Source: Alicyclobacillus suci
GTDB taxonomy: Bacteria; Bacillota; Bacilli; Alicyclobacillales; Alicyclobacillaceae
DNA: 59,297 bases
Assembly (NCBI RefSeq): GCF_017329615.1
Contig: NZ_JAFMTW010000021.1
Location: 1 to 59,297 of the forward strand
Direction: 5' to 3'
Each line of letters starts with the position of its first letter. Position 1 is the first letter of the stretch. This document shows, in pieces, positions 34,416-44,242 of this stretch. The translations under genes were made by a program, and so were the position numbers. The notes under the pieces are model-generated. The model made no database searches. It was not told the DNA's origin and saw only the letters and a program-made list of their open reading frames with translations.

Positions 34416-35609
34416 TCAGTTAAACGCCGCCGCACGCGCCGTCAGCGCGTCCACTTTGTCCGTGCGTTCCCATGGAAGCTCGACATCCAAACGTCCGAAG
34501 TGACCGTAGGCCGCGGTTTGACGGTAAATTGGGCGACGCAGGTCGAGATCGCGAATGATAGCCGCCGGGCGCAAATCAAATTCCTCACGAATCATCTTGA
34601 CAATGGCCTCGTCCGAGATACGACCCGTACCGTAAGTATCGACCGCGATGGACACCGGTTGGGCGACACCAATCGCATATGCCACTTGCACTTCGCACTT
34701 GCGCGCCAAGCCAGCAGCCACGACGTTCTTCGCGACGTAGCGGGCGGCGTATGCACCACTGCGATCAACCTTCGTCGGATCCTTCCCTGAAAACGCCCCG
34801 CCACCATGCCGCGCATAACCACCGTAGGTGTCGACGATGATTTTACGACCGGTGAGTCCAGCGTCGCCCTGCGGTCCGCCGATGACAAAACGTCCGGTCG
34901 GGTTAATGAGGTACTTCGTATCTGCGTCCAAGAACGCTTCTGGCACGATAGGTTTGATGACGTGCTCCTTAATATCCCTCTCCACTTGCTCGAGAGACAC
35001 TTGCTCGTCGTGCTGGGTCGAGACGACGATGGTGTCCACACGCACGGGCTTGTCGCCATCGTACTCAATGGTAACCTGGGTCTTCCCGTCTGGGCGCAAA
35101 TAGCTGAGCACGCCGTCTTTGCGAACCTGCGACAGGCGGTGCGACAGGCGATGTGCCAAAGAAATCGGAAGCGGCATGAGTTCTGGTGTCTCATCGCACG
35201 CAAAGCCGAACATCAACCCTTGGTCGCCAGCGCCAATTTCGTCGATATCCGAGTCACTCAATTGACGGATTTCCAAGGCCTTATCCACGCCCTGGGCAAT
35301 GTCTGGGCTCTGCTCGTCAATCGAGGTAATCACCGCACAGGTATCGGCGTCGAAGCCGTACTTCGCACGCGTATAACCAATATCGCGAATCGTCCTGCGA
35401 ACGATTTTTGGAATGTCGACATAGCAATTCGTCGTAATCTCACCAGCCACCATAATCAGGCCGGTCGTCGTCGCCGTTTCGCAGGCGACACGCGCGTTGG
35501 GATCATATGTTAAAATCTCATCTAGCACTGCATCCGAGATTTGGTCACAAATCTTGTCAGGGTGTCCTTCAGTTACGGATTCCGAGGTAAATAAACGTCT
35601 TTGCCCCAA
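34416..35609 (-). CDS. metK: S-adenosylmethionine synthetase
   Basis: Makes SAM from methionine and ATP. The 397 residues show [21 protein letters not shown] at the start (ATP-binding), the [10 protein letters not shown] signature and the phosphate loop [16 protein letters not shown]. Full-length, no damage. The start is TTG at 35609, 7 nt after AAGGAGGT. It has a promoter at 35721-35749 and a ~110-nt leader that I could not match to the S-box (SAM-I) riboswitch usual in Bacillus. Confidence 0.97.
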   Translation of the reverse strand: MGQRRLFTSESVTEGHPDKICDQISDAVLDEILTYDPNARVACETATTTGLIMVAGEITTNCYVDIPKIVRRTIRDIGYTRAKYGFDADTCAVITSIDEQSPDIAQGVDKALEIRQLSDSDIDEIGAGDQGLMFGFACDETPELMPLPISLAHRLSHRLSQVRKDGVLSYLRPDGKTQVTIEYDGDKPVRVDTIVVSTQHDEQVSLEQVERDIKEHVIKPIVPEAFLDADTKYLINPTGRFVIGGPQGDAGLTGRKIIVDTYGGYARHGGGAFSGKDPTKVDRSGAYAARYVAKNVVAAGLARKCEVQVAYAIGVAQPVSIAVDTYGTGRISDEAIVKMIREEFDLRPAAIIRDLDLRRPIYRQTAAYGHFGRLDVELPWERTDKVDALTARAAAFN

Positions 35610-35720
35610 TCTGGTACCTCCTTTAGTTTCAAGCCGCCGATTATCGCCTACGGTTGTTTAAGGACAACCCTAAAACAGTCGCTGCTTCCTCCGACGCTTG
35701 TCCGATTGCAAAACAAAGCT

Positions 35721-35749
35721 ATCGTAGTATAAAGCCAAAGTTCAGTCAA
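35721..35749 (-). promoter_or_regulatory. metK promoter
   Basis: TTGACT (35744-35749) and TACGAT (35721-35726) on the minus strand with a 17-bp spacer. The leader of ~105 nt holds a GGTTGT/ACAACC hairpin and ends in AAGGAGGT. A lone TGTCGAA lies just upstream at 35765-35771. The remainder of the gap (35775-35945) shows nothing recognisable. Confidence 0.6.
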
Positions 35750-35945
35750 TCATTTTTGACATCTTGTCGAAAAATACCGAGGGTTCATTGGCACGCCGAA
35801 ACTCCATGGATTGACGATAGCTAGAGCCGCCAGAGGCGATACGCAGCACAGGCCGGTTAGCGGACGTTCGCCGGAGAACTGACCACGCACCTCGGTTTAG
35901 CGTGACTGCCCGATGGGTGCCATTTTGGAAATTACCGGGTGTTCG

Positions 35946-36701
35946 TCAACTCCGCCCCGCACGCCCCCGCATTACCCGCAGCGCAAATCGCGGCAAGGCC
36001 ATCTGCCTGCGAAGGCGGCTAGGCTGCGTCATCAATCGATAGAGCCACTCGACGTTCAATCTCCGAAACACTGCCGGTGCTCGTGCGACAGTGCCGCCCC
36101 ATACGTCGATAGAACCGCCGATGCCGATTGCCACGCATGGCTGTAATCGCCCTAACACGCTGCGAATGAACTGCTCTTGTCTTGGCTGCCCCATTCCGAC
36201 GAGGAATAGGTTTGGCTCAAACGCCCGCACCTGCGCCACGACGTCGCCCACCTGCTCAGCAGTGAAGTACCCGTTTCTCCCTGCAAATTCAACGCCCGGA
36301 AACCGTTCCCGCAACACGCGCAGGCACGCTTGCAACGAATCCTCCGACGCGCCCAGTAAAAACACTCGCAGTGGCTGTTTGCGCGCATGCGCCTCTTCAA
36401 GCAGCGCCAGTACCATTTCCACACCCGTTACGCGTTCCGGCACTGGCCGTCCGCTTCGCGCTGCTGCCCAGACCACACCAATGCCGTCCGCCGTCACAAG
36501 ATCTGCCGAGTTGACGAGTTGTTTTAAGGATTCGTCTGCTAAGCAGTGCATGACAAACTCCGGCCCTGCTGTGACCACCATGTGATGGTGTCCATCCTGC
36601 ACCCAATACAGAATTTTTTCGATGGCTTGTCCCATGGTGACGCGGTGAAACCGCACGCCTAGCACGTCCACCATATCTTCTGCGAGCAACTGAGTCGACA
36701 A
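35946..36701 (-). CDS. tagA: TagA/WecG-family N-acetylmannosaminyltransferase
   Basis: Transfers ManNAc to GlcNAc-PP-undecaprenol, the committed step of wall teichoic acid linkage-unit or related glycan synthesis. Motifs: LGVRFHRVTMGQAIEKI, VTAGPEFV, ADLVTADGIGVVWAA, RVTGVEMV, the FLVGMGQPRQEQFI loop and GIGGSIDVWGG. 251 residues, complete. TTG start after GGAGG. The gene stands alone; no tagB, tagD or tagG is nearby. Confidence 0.9.
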   Translation of the reverse strand: MSTQLLAEDMVDVLGVRFHRVTMGQAIEKILYWVQDGHHHMVVTAGPEFVMHCLADESLKQLVNSADLVTADGIGVVWAAARSGRPVPERVTGVEMVLALLEEAHARKQPLRVFLLGASEDSLQACLRVLRERFPGVEFAGRNGYFTAEQVGDVVAQVRAFEPNLFLVGMGQPRQEQFIRSVLGRLQPCVAIGIGGSIDVWGGTVARAPAVFRRLNVEWLYRLMTQPSRLRRQMALPRFALRVMRGRAGRS

Positions 36702-37062
36702 AGTCTTTGCCTCCGTTATCGGTTATCCGTTATGCCAATGGTTCGTCCTTCATCATATCACGATGACGCAAGGCGCGTCGCGATGGGGGACGATGCGGTG
36801 GGCGATGTTTTGCGCTGCCAAGATGGGGGGCTAAGGTGATGGGGACGGCACGCGGGCGTGCGGCGGTGCACGGCGACAGCGGGCGTCCACGCAAGATGTG
36901 CAGGAACTAAGACAAATTTCTCCCGAGCATTGCATTAAAATTAGTCAAATTGAAGAAACAGGTTGCCCTGTCCATCAACGACGTGTTGCGCAAATTATCC
37001 GTACTGTCGGGACTAAGAAGGCCACACAGCATTAAAGCGGATAACCTTGGTTGACTGATCCC

Positions 37063-38169
37063 CTAAGCGTCCCGACCAGACCCCACCGAACGAGACCGGG
37101 TCTCATGCTCCAGTAGCCACTGTTTCCGCGCCAGACCGCCACCATATCCACCGAGCGTGCCATCTTGCTGGACCACGCGATGGCACGGTATGACAATGGC
37201 CAACTGATTAGATCCATTAGCTCGCCCCACCGCGCGCACTGCCGCAGGATGGCCGATGGCGGCTGCGATATCGCTGTACGATCTCGTCTCACCCTGCGGA
37301 ATGTTTCTAAGCTCATCCCATACATGCTGTTGAAACGGTGTGCCTAACACGTGGACAGGCGTGGTAAACGAGGCCAACGAGCCCGCAAAGTACGACGACA
37401 ACTCGCGTTCAATCATATCGATTGGCGATGTACGGCCAGGAATCACTGCACATTTGGTCCGCTGTCGAAGTCGTTCAATTTCACGCTCGAGCCCGCGCCG
37501 GTCCACAAATTCCAGCAAATACAGTCCTTCTTCGTCCGCAATGGCCAGCATCGGTCCAAGCGGCGTATCGAGCCAGTGTGCGAATAACACCCTCCCCGTC
37601 TCAATACGCGATGGCGGCGTTCCCATGATGCGTGAAAACGCGTCGCGGAAACCACTGCCTGATTCATAACCTGCTTCAAGTTGCGCTTCAATCACAGATT
37701 CTCCCCTGCGAATTTCCTTCATCGCAATCCCCAGCCTCCTCGCACGCGCGTACTGCACGAACGTCATACCGAAACGCTTGCGAAATTGCCGGCGAGCGGT
37801 CGACGCATGCACGGACAACGCTTCAAAGTCGGCATCGGTCCATCGCTTTTCCGGATTTCTCTCGACTGCTTCGACAAGCGTCTCAACGATACCAGCCACC
37901 TTGCCCGGATGTGACAGCGGCTCACACCGTTTGCATGGCCGATATGAGGCCAGCAAAGCTTCTTGAGCCGCACGAAAGAACTCACAATGTTCAAACTTGG
38001 GCTTGCGCGCCGGGCAGGTCGGTCTACAGAAGATCCCGGTGGACGTGACGCCGACATAAAATACGCCTTCGTAATCTGAACGCCGCTCGATGAGCGCCCT
38101 GTAGTACTCCCACTGCTTCTGAGTCGAAATCGGTTCCTTCGTACTGTGAACGTCTGCCATAAGCCCCAT
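37063..38169 (-). CDS. ada: Bifunctional Ada: methylphosphotriester and O6-methylguanine repair, AraC-type regulator
   Basis: Ada removes methyl groups from damaged DNA and, once methylated, activates the adaptive response. The N-terminal zinc domain holds four Cys in FCRPTCPARKPKFEHCEFF and YRPCKRCEP, the first being the acceptor. An AraC-type HTH region follows (~110-185). The C-terminal methyltransferase has the acceptor Cys in PCHRVV after RAVGRANGSNQLAIVI. 368 residues, full length. The start follows GGAGGAGCGGT. No alkA or ogt gene is adjacent. Confidence 0.93.
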   Translation of the reverse strand: MGLMADVHSTKEPISTQKQWEYYRALIERRSDYEGVFYVGVTSTGIFCRPTCPARKPKFEHCEFFRAAQEALLASYRPCKRCEPLSHPGKVAGIVETLVEAVERNPEKRWTDADFEALSVHASTARRQFRKRFGMTFVQYARARRLGIAMKEIRRGESVIEAQLEAGYESGSGFRDAFSRIMGTPPSRIETGRVLFAHWLDTPLGPMLAIADEEGLYLLEFVDRRGLEREIERLRQRTKCAVIPGRTSPIDMIERELSSYFAGSLASFTTPVHVLGTPFQQHVWDELRNIPQGETRSYSDIAAAIGHPAAVRAVGRANGSNQLAIVIPCHRVVQQDGTLGGYGGGLARKQWLLEHETRSRSVGSGRDA

Positions 38170-38436
38170 ACCGCTCCTCCATAACTCGTGATGGTATCCA
38201 CCCTCATACTAACGTACCACCCACACGTACAGCACCGAAAATTGAGCAGGTATTTTTCCGCTTGCATCGATGAATATGAATACGTCGAATGTTACGGTGC
38301 ATCTCCGCTGCAGAGCAACACGCTCCTATTTGTACAATTGATCCGTCCCTGTGATCCGTCCCTGGTTCACCGGAAACCCGGTCGATGGCGGTAGACGTCG
38401 CGACCGGCGGATATCTCCCGCAGGATGTCCAGAAGA

Positions 38437-39882
38437 CTACAGCAGCGTCACAATCGGATTCGCCGCATCCACTTCCGACTCGGAGGTGATGGTAACGCCA
38501 AAGAGCGTCGGCGTAGACTCGTAGAGGGTTTGGCCGCTGGCCAGGCTAATCCAGGTGTCTTCGAAGGAATAGAGACCGTCGCGCACGTTGAAGGCGAATC
38601 CGCAATCGGTCACCTTTTCACCTTGCCAGGTGAGGCGTCCACTTGGCGTCAGGGAAATATAGATGGTATTGGTGTCGGCCGGATCGATATCGGGTGTCGG
38701 AGACACCGCGGGCAGGGCCCCTTCGAGGCGACCGTCGCCCAGAACGGTGATTTGGTAGTCACCAGGCTTCGCCATCACTCCCTGCCACTCGGTCTTACCA
38801 TGCTGCAAAAAGTCAATTTTGCCGGTGAACTGCGACGTGATATGAAAGCCAAGTGTCACACCGTCGTCCGCCGCCGCTGCCGATGCCCGCAGGAGTTTGG
38901 TTAGATTTGCGTCAAATGCCGACTCTGTTTGACCAAAAGCGGTGCGAAAAGCAGTCGCTTCATCCATGTGATTTTGCAATAAAGATAAATAGTGCTGAAG
39001 CGCAGGTAGCCCGTCCGTCGAGATGAGATCAGAGACTGCCAGCCAGTCCTGCAGTTCGTAGTCGTAGTCGGTTTGCCCAGACAAAATGACCGATTCGTCA
39101 GCCTCGAGGGGCTGCAATTGGTTTTGCTTAGCCACATCGACGATAGATTCCGCCAACTGGCGCTCGTACCCCGCATAAGCCATCGCGTTTTCTACCGACT
39201 TCTGCCCCGTCATACCCATGTACACCGCGATACCCTCGTTCATCCAGCTCGGCAGTGAACTGATGTTTTGGTTAAAGATAGCGTGAGTGAGTTCGTGGGT
39301 GAGGGTGTTGGCGAGATCTGCATTATCTTTATTTTGACCCAACGGAATGAGAATCGTGCTATTCTGCGTGAAGCCACCCGTATCCTTCGAAAGGCTCGAC
39401 GCCTCCGACGCATTCACTCCAAGGGATGTGAGGGCTCCATCATAAGCCGACGTGTTACCAATCATTTCAATAGTCACCGGTTGCCGAAGTGGCATGCCCG
39501 TGGTCTTTTCAATAAGCAAAGGTGCGCCCACCTGTTCGAGCAGGCGCTTCGCGTTGGCGACATCCTCTGCAGTAGCACCCTTGCCCACGGCCTCGATGTG
39601 GATGTCATTCAGTAATGTTTGATTGGCAGGTTGTTGGGCGGATTTATCACGGACCGATTCGCCCCCCGACGCACGCCCTACCGCCCCCACGACAGTTTGC
39701 GCGGTTCCCCCTAGCCATGGGGACTTCGCATGCAACGACGACCAAATATGCGTAAAGCTCAGCACCCGACCGACAGCGGGTGGCATCTGCTCGTAAATCA
39801 TAGAAAGGACAGAAACAATTGTCACGAAAATAGCAATCACAGCGATGGAGAGATGAAAAACTCGGTCTGGATGCTTTTTCAT
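38437..39882 (-). CDS. Membrane-anchored gluzincin metallopeptidase (peptidase MA-like) with unknown C-terminal domain
   Basis: An N-terminal membrane helix (~11-30, IAVIAIFVTIVSVLSMIY) anchors a secreted protein. A Ser/Gln-rich linker precedes the catalytic domain, which has HELTH at 196-200 and NEGIAVY at 215-221, the gluzincin metal-binding and third-ligand pattern. Residues ~335-481 are a beta-rich domain with no family I recognise. 481 residues. It is flanked by gaps and has no clear operon partner. The substrate is unknown; a role at the cell surface or in wall quality control is only a guess. Confidence 0.72.
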   Translation of the reverse strand: MKKHPDRVFHLSIAVIAIFVTIVSVLSMIYEQMPPAVGRVLSFTHIWSSLHAKSPWLGGTAQTVVGAVGRASGGESVRDKSAQQPANQTLLNDIHIEAVGKGATAEDVANAKRLLEQVGAPLLIEKTTGMPLRQPVTIEMIGNTSAYDGALTSLGVNASEASSLSKDTGGFTQNSTILIPLGQNKDNADLANTLTHELTHAIFNQNISSLPSWMNEGIAVYMGMTGQKSVENAMAYAGYERQLAESIVDVAKQNQLQPLEADESVILSGQTDYDYELQDWLAVSDLISTDGLPALQHYLSLLQNHMDEATAFRTAFGQTESAFDANLTKLLRASAAAADDGVTLGFHITSQFTGKIDFLQHGKTEWQGVMAKPGDYQITVLGDGRLEGALPAVSPTPDIDPADTNTIYISLTPSGRLTWQGEKVTDCGFAFNVRDGLYSFEDTWISLASGQTLYESTPTLFGVTITSESEVDAANPIVTLL

Positions 39883-40324
39883 ACGCGCACACCTCTTCGC
39901 CGGGAACTTAACATGCAGTCATTCATATAGTCAGTGTTGCCATTCACGCGCCCGCTCCAAACCTGACACGTAAGATTGAACACATACAATATTCTGCAAA
40001 TAAGAGAGATGCCCCGTACATCTTGCCGCTTTTGGCAGCATTGCAAATCCGTTTATCCTATTTGTTATCCTCCATTATAGTGCATTTCATGATGAGGAAT
40101 TCCATTCTTACGTAAAATTTGGAATCGTCCAGCTAAATACACAGGGGCACATATGAAACGCCTAGAACTGTCGCGCTCAAATAGCGGTATAAACAAAGAC
40201 TTGATGACAACATATCTATGCCGCCCTGCGCCTTTCCATGCGCCACAGTTGAGTGGGGTGAAGCTGGGTTCAAAGTCAGCTACATCAGTTAGAAATCGTT
40301 CGTACGGTGCGCGAATCCGTCTGC

Positions 40325-40353
40325 TTGATTCACAATATAACAAATAGTAATGT
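40325..40353 (+). promoter_or_regulatory. Nitroreductase promoter
   Basis: TTGATT (40325-40330) and TAATGT (40348-40353) with 17 bp between, ~50 bp upstream of the start codon. The gap from 39883 to here holds only short unrecognised reading frames. Confidence 0.5.
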
Positions 40354-40404
40354 GTTTCTTAAAAGTAATAGTTCGCAAAGAGAGCTATGCTAGGAGGATA
40401 TCCC

Positions 40405-40965
40405 ATGACTCGGCACGCAGATTATCCAATTGATAACCTATACCTCAACCGTTGGTCCCCCCGCGCCTTTTCCGACAAGAAGGTGTCGCGTGAGACGCTT
40501 TACACGATTCTGGAAGCTGCACGATTCGCGCCTTCTGCGTCCAATATACAGCCTTGGCGTTTTATGATTGCGCAAACTGAAGAAGAGTTGGCTACGTTTT
40601 CTGAGTTCATCATGCCGGGGAACCGTCTGTGGACGGACAACCATGTCCCTGTGTTCATTCTGTTGATTGCCGAGAAATATCGTCCAAACGGCGAACTAAA
40701 TCCCTATTACGCATTTGACGCTGGCGCAGCGTGGCAGAGCTTGGCGCTACAAGCCAGTCAACTAGGTTTAGTGACCCACGCACTTGGCGGGTTCTCCAAG
40801 GATAAGGCAAGAGAACTGTTACAAATCCCAGATGAATATGAAGTATTGACATTGATTGCATTGGGATACCAAGGTGACAAGAATAGTTTACCAAAGGAAC
40901 TCCAGGAACGTGAAGCGCCAAACGACCGCAGACCACTTTCCGAGAGCATCGTCTCCTTTAAATAA
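40405..40965 (+). CDS. Nitroreductase-family FMN oxidoreductase
   Basis: Family members use FMN and NAD(P)H to reduce nitro-, quinone- or related compounds. The 186 residues show SPRAFSDKKVSRETLYTILEAARFAPSASNIQPWRF (FMN-contact part, split here for length: SPRAFSDKKV and RFAPSASNIQPWRF), the middle FDAGAAWQSLALQASQLGL and ALGYQGD. Start ATG follows CTAGGAGGATATCCC. It stands alone. The in vivo substrate is unknown. Confidence 0.85.
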   Translation: MTRHADYPIDNLYLNRWSPRAFSDKKVSRETLYTILEAARFAPSASNIQPWRFMIAQTEEELATFSEFIMPGNRLWTDNHVPVFILLIAEKYRPNGELNPYYAFDAGAAWQSLALQASQLGLVTHALGGFSKDKARELLQIPDEYEVLTLIALGYQGDKNSLPKELQEREAPNDRRPLSESIVSFK

Positions 40966-41020
40966 CATCTAAGTAACATCGCGTAAATAAGTCAACAGAG
41001 AACACTAGGACATCGTCGCC

Positions 41021-42226
41021 TCACTTCGAGGCAACGTGTCCTACAGGTTCCGACTTCCCCAATTTGCGATTTAACGCCACCACCGCCGCATTGGCCAGGA
41101 GAAGGGAGAGTGTGATGTAAAAGACGGATCGGATACCATAAGCAGCGGCCACACTTCCTCCGACAAGTGGCCCTACGAGGTTGCCGAGAAACATTGAACT
41201 CGAGTTCCAACCAAAGGCAGTCGCTTGGATATTCACAGGTGCCAGTTTGCGGACGAGCACTTGCAGCGACGGAATCATGCCACCGAGGAATAACCCTAAA
41301 CAAAACCGCCCCACAAGAAGCATGCCTAGACTATGCGCAATAGCTTGCGGAATAAACGAAAGCGCAGCGAAGATGAGCGCGAACAAAAGCACTTTTCGCT
41401 GACCAATTTTGTCGCCAAGGCGTCCGAGTGTTGGCGTCCCAATCAGGTTGGCGATACCAGACATGGCGACAACCAATCCTGCGATGATAGACAAATTTGC
41501 ACCATGATAGATATCTCGTGTAAAGATGGTGACAATCGGCTCAATAGACATCATCGCGAGTTGTGTCATAAACGTAGCCAAAAAGACTGGCCAAAGCGGC
41601 ACCAACTCGTGCCAACTCGCTTTCTGTTTTTGCCGTTCTTTTTGCGCCACCGGGTTCTCGTGCACAAACACCAGGACGATGAGGCTCGCCACAATCAGCA
41701 TCGCACCCGTGAAGAAAAAGACGCCGTGATACCCTAGGGCCTCCGCGAGAACACCGCCGACGAGCGGGCCAATAAGGCTGCCGGACACGCTGCCCGTCTG
41801 CAACATTCCAAGCGCGCGCCCAGTTTTCTCCGGGGGTGTCACAGAAGCCTGAAGTGAGACAGCCATCGAGATAAAGCCCGAGAACACACCATTGACGAAC
41901 CGTAGCAGCAGTAATTCCCAAGGCGCGTGCACAAGCCCCATCAAAGCGGTCATGACGCCCATCCCGAATCCAGCGCGCAACAACATCAGTTTGCGCCCGC
42001 GCCTGTCTGCAAACGCGCCCCAAACCGGTTGAAATACAAACGACGTGACAAACTGAGCGGCAAATACCCAACTGGACCAATGGGCGATATCCGTCTCCGA
42101 ATGAACGCCTAAACTCTCGATGTACAAGGGGAGAAAAGGAATAATCAGACTCGTGCCAGCGGCCACACAAAAATTCGCCAACCACAAAATATAGAGGGTC
42201 CGCTTCCACTTTTCGATGCACATCAT
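41021..42226 (-). CDS. MFS drug-efflux-type transporter
   Basis: A 401-residue, 12-helix protein of the drug:H+ antiporter type. The loop between helices 2 and 3 carries the GxxxDRxGRK-like motif GAFADRRGRKLML, and helix 5 has the antiporter motif pattern GSLIGPLVGGVLAEA. N- and C-terminal halves are related (FGWNSSSMFLGNLVGPLVGG). Closest in look to MdtG/YfkF-type exporters. Substrate unknown. It lies alone between nitroreductase and phosphoglucomutase, with stops facing those of the nitroreductase. Confidence 0.85.
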   Translation of the reverse strand: MMCIEKWKRTLYILWLANFCVAAGTSLIIPFLPLYIESLGVHSETDIAHWSSWVFAAQFVTSFVFQPVWGAFADRRGRKLMLLRAGFGMGVMTALMGLVHAPWELLLLRFVNGVFSGFISMAVSLQASVTPPEKTGRALGMLQTGSVSGSLIGPLVGGVLAEALGYHGVFFFTGAMLIVASLIVLVFVHENPVAQKERQKQKASWHELVPLWPVFLATFMTQLAMMSIEPIVTIFTRDIYHGANLSIIAGLVVAMSGIANLIGTPTLGRLGDKIGQRKVLLFALIFAALSFIPQAIAHSLGMLLVGRFCLGLFLGGMIPSLQVLVRKLAPVNIQATAFGWNSSSMFLGNLVGPLVGGSVAAAYGIRSVFYITLSLLLANAAVVALNRKLGKSEPVGHVASK

Positions 42227-42396
42227 CCCCTAACGATTGCTTTAACTAAGTAATGTTCCGCCTCACGTGATATCCTTCCCCAGTTTAGCCAACCAGTCTA
42301 AACGCGTCAAAAAGAGCCGGTCGTGCCACCCATAGGGCAACACACCGGCTCTCATCATGATTGACAGATGGATTGGCAGGCGGGGCTATCCCACGC

Positions 42397-44136
42397 TCAC
42401 AGCTGGACGCGTTTTTGAACGGCCTCCACTAGCGCAGCCAGTCGCTGCTTCGCATCCGCGTGGCTTGCGCCGCGCACTGCAGCGTACACTTTCATCTTCG
42501 GCTCGGTGCCAGATGGACGAATCGCGACCCAATCACCGCTCTCGTAGACGAACTTCTGGACGTCTGACTTTTGCAGCGTCAGTCGTTCATCTGACTTGTC
42601 CGCGCGGATGAAATGGCGGATTCCAGTTAAATAGTCCTCGACGTATAAAAGATCCATCCCCTCGACTACGAGCGGCTGCTGGCGCAAATCCGCAAGCGCC
42701 TTTTGCATACGCGCCACACCGTCGTCGCCTTCCAGCGCGATATTCAACAAATCCTCTTGAAAGTAGCCATAAGTTTTATAGAGGGCTTCAATCCGGTCGA
42801 CCAACGTCAGTCCGTTTTGGCGGTGGAACGCGGCCATCTCCGCAATCGCAAGACAGGTTTGCACAGCGTCCTTGTCGCGGACGATAGGCGCCAAGAGATA
42901 ACCGTAACTCTCTTCATACCCAACCAACAGTTGATGTGTGCCCGCCTGTTCATGCGCTGTGATTCTGTCTCCGATATACTTGAACCCAGTGAGCGTCTCC
43001 TCCACAGCAATGCCCGCACTCCGGGCTATCTCTGCGCCAAAATCAGATGTCACAATGGTTTTAAAGACAATTGGGTTCGTCACATGCCGCTGCTCAGCCA
43101 GCTTCGTGCAAGCGTAGTCGACGAGCAGTGCCCCCACCTGATTGCCCGTCAACAGTTGCATGCGACCCGATTTGGTGCGAACTGCAACGCCGACTCTATC
43201 TGCATCCGGATCAGTCCCCATGACCAACTCCGCCCCACGCGCCGTCGCAGCCTGAATCGCCATGTCCAGCGCCTCAGGTTCCTCAGGGTTCGGACTTTTG
43301 ACTGTGGGGAAGTCCCCATTTTCCTCGGCCTGTGCTTCCAGCACATGCACGTCGCTGTAGCCAGCGCGCTCTAAGACCTCGCGCACGGGCACAAGGCCTG
43401 TGCCGTGCAGCGGTGTATAGACGATGCCCAACTGATGCCGCGCGTGCTGTCCCACGGAGATATCTTTCACGCATTGGACGATTTCATCGAGATAACGATG
43501 GCGGACGGCAATCGGCGTGGCGAGTAACAGTCCTTGTTCCACCGCGTCCGCTTCACCTAACATCGGGACGTCAAAAATATTCCCGATAGCAATCATCCTC
43601 TCGCGAATATCGGCCGCATCGCCCTCCAACACCTGCCCGCCGTGCTCGTTGTACACCTTATAGCCGTTGTACGCCGGTGGATTGTGACTCGCCGTAATCA
43701 TCACGCCGGCAGCTGCGCCCAGTTGGCGAACGGCGAACGACAATTCGGGCGTCGGGCAAAGAACTGGGGACACATATGCCTTCACACCAGCAGCAGCCAA
43801 CGTGCGCCCCGCAACGTTCGCGAACAACGCGGAGTTGTGGCGACAGTCATAGCCAATCGCAACACCGCGATGTCTCGCGTCCGGCACCTTCGCCAACACA
43901 TGTTCGGCCAGCGCCCGCGTCACCCGACGAATTGTATAAATGTTCAAACGGTTGAGTCCAGCGCCCATCACGCCGCGAAGGCCACCGGTTCCAAAATCGA
44001 GATTCGCGCCGAACCGAGCTGTAATCTCGGAGACGTTCCCCTCAATCGCCTGCAATTCGGTCTTCAAATTATCCGGTAGGTGCGGTTGATTGAGCCACTG
44101 TGCGTAGTGACTCATGGCATCTATGTTTTCCCTCAA
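42397..44136 (-). CDS. pgcA: Phosphoglucomutase/phosphomannomutase (PgcA-type)
   Basis: Interconverts glucose-1-phosphate and glucose-6-phosphate for glycolipid and wall polymer synthesis. Motifs: FGTGGLRGVMGAGLNRLN, the phosphoserine loop TASHNPPAYNGYKVYNEHGG, metal-binding GTDPDADRVGV, sugar-binding EESYGYL and the phosphate-binding RPSGTEPKMKVY. About 580 residues, the alpha-PGM length of Bacillus PgcA. TTG at 44136 is best (GGAGGG 8 nt upstream); ATG at 44115 is possible. Confidence 0.92.
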   Translation of the reverse strand: MRENIDAMSHYAQWLNQPHLPDNLKTELQAIEGNVSEITARFGANLDFGTGGLRGVMGAGLNRLNIYTIRRVTRALAEHVLAKVPDARHRGVAIGYDCRHNSALFANVAGRTLAAAGVKAYVSPVLCPTPELSFAVRQLGAAAGVMITASHNPPAYNGYKVYNEHGGQVLEGDAADIRERMIAIGNIFDVPMLGEADAVEQGLLLATPIAVRHRYLDEIVQCVKDISVGQHARHQLGIVYTPLHGTGLVPVREVLERAGYSDVHVLEAQAEENGDFPTVKSPNPEEPEALDMAIQAATARGAELVMGTDPDADRVGVAVRTKSGRMQLLTGNQVGALLVDYACTKLAEQRHVTNPIVFKTIVTSDFGAEIARSAGIAVEETLTGFKYIGDRITAHEQAGTHQLLVGYEESYGYLLAPIVRDKDAVQTCLAIAEMAAFHRQNGLTLVDRIEALYKTYGYFQEDLLNIALEGDDGVARMQKALADLRQQPLVVEGMDLLYVEDYLTGIRHFIRADKSDERLTLQKSDVQKFVYESGDWVAIRPSGTEPKMKVYAAVRGASHADAKQRLAALVEAVQKRVQL

Positions 44137-44242
44137 GTCGTTGCCCTCCATCATTCGCAGGGTATCATGCACTTATGATAGCACATCGATACCCTGGAGA
44201 GGTTGTGGCATCGTGCTACCAGTCGCTAGCGCACCACTTCGT

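Noticed and set aside
35610..35749. S-box riboswitch before metK
   Set aside because: I could not find the conserved SAM-I core in the leader; only a small hairpin is visible.
35765..35771. Single Spo0A-box TGTCGAA near the metK promoter
   Set aside because: A 7-mer is expected several times in this length of DNA; without a second box nearby it is not supported.
40065..40347. Two small opposite open frames before the nitroreductase gene (64 and 92 codons)
   Set aside because: The plus one has a weak Shine-Dalgarno, but neither has family features, and each may be chance. The gap is listed as having no supported gene.
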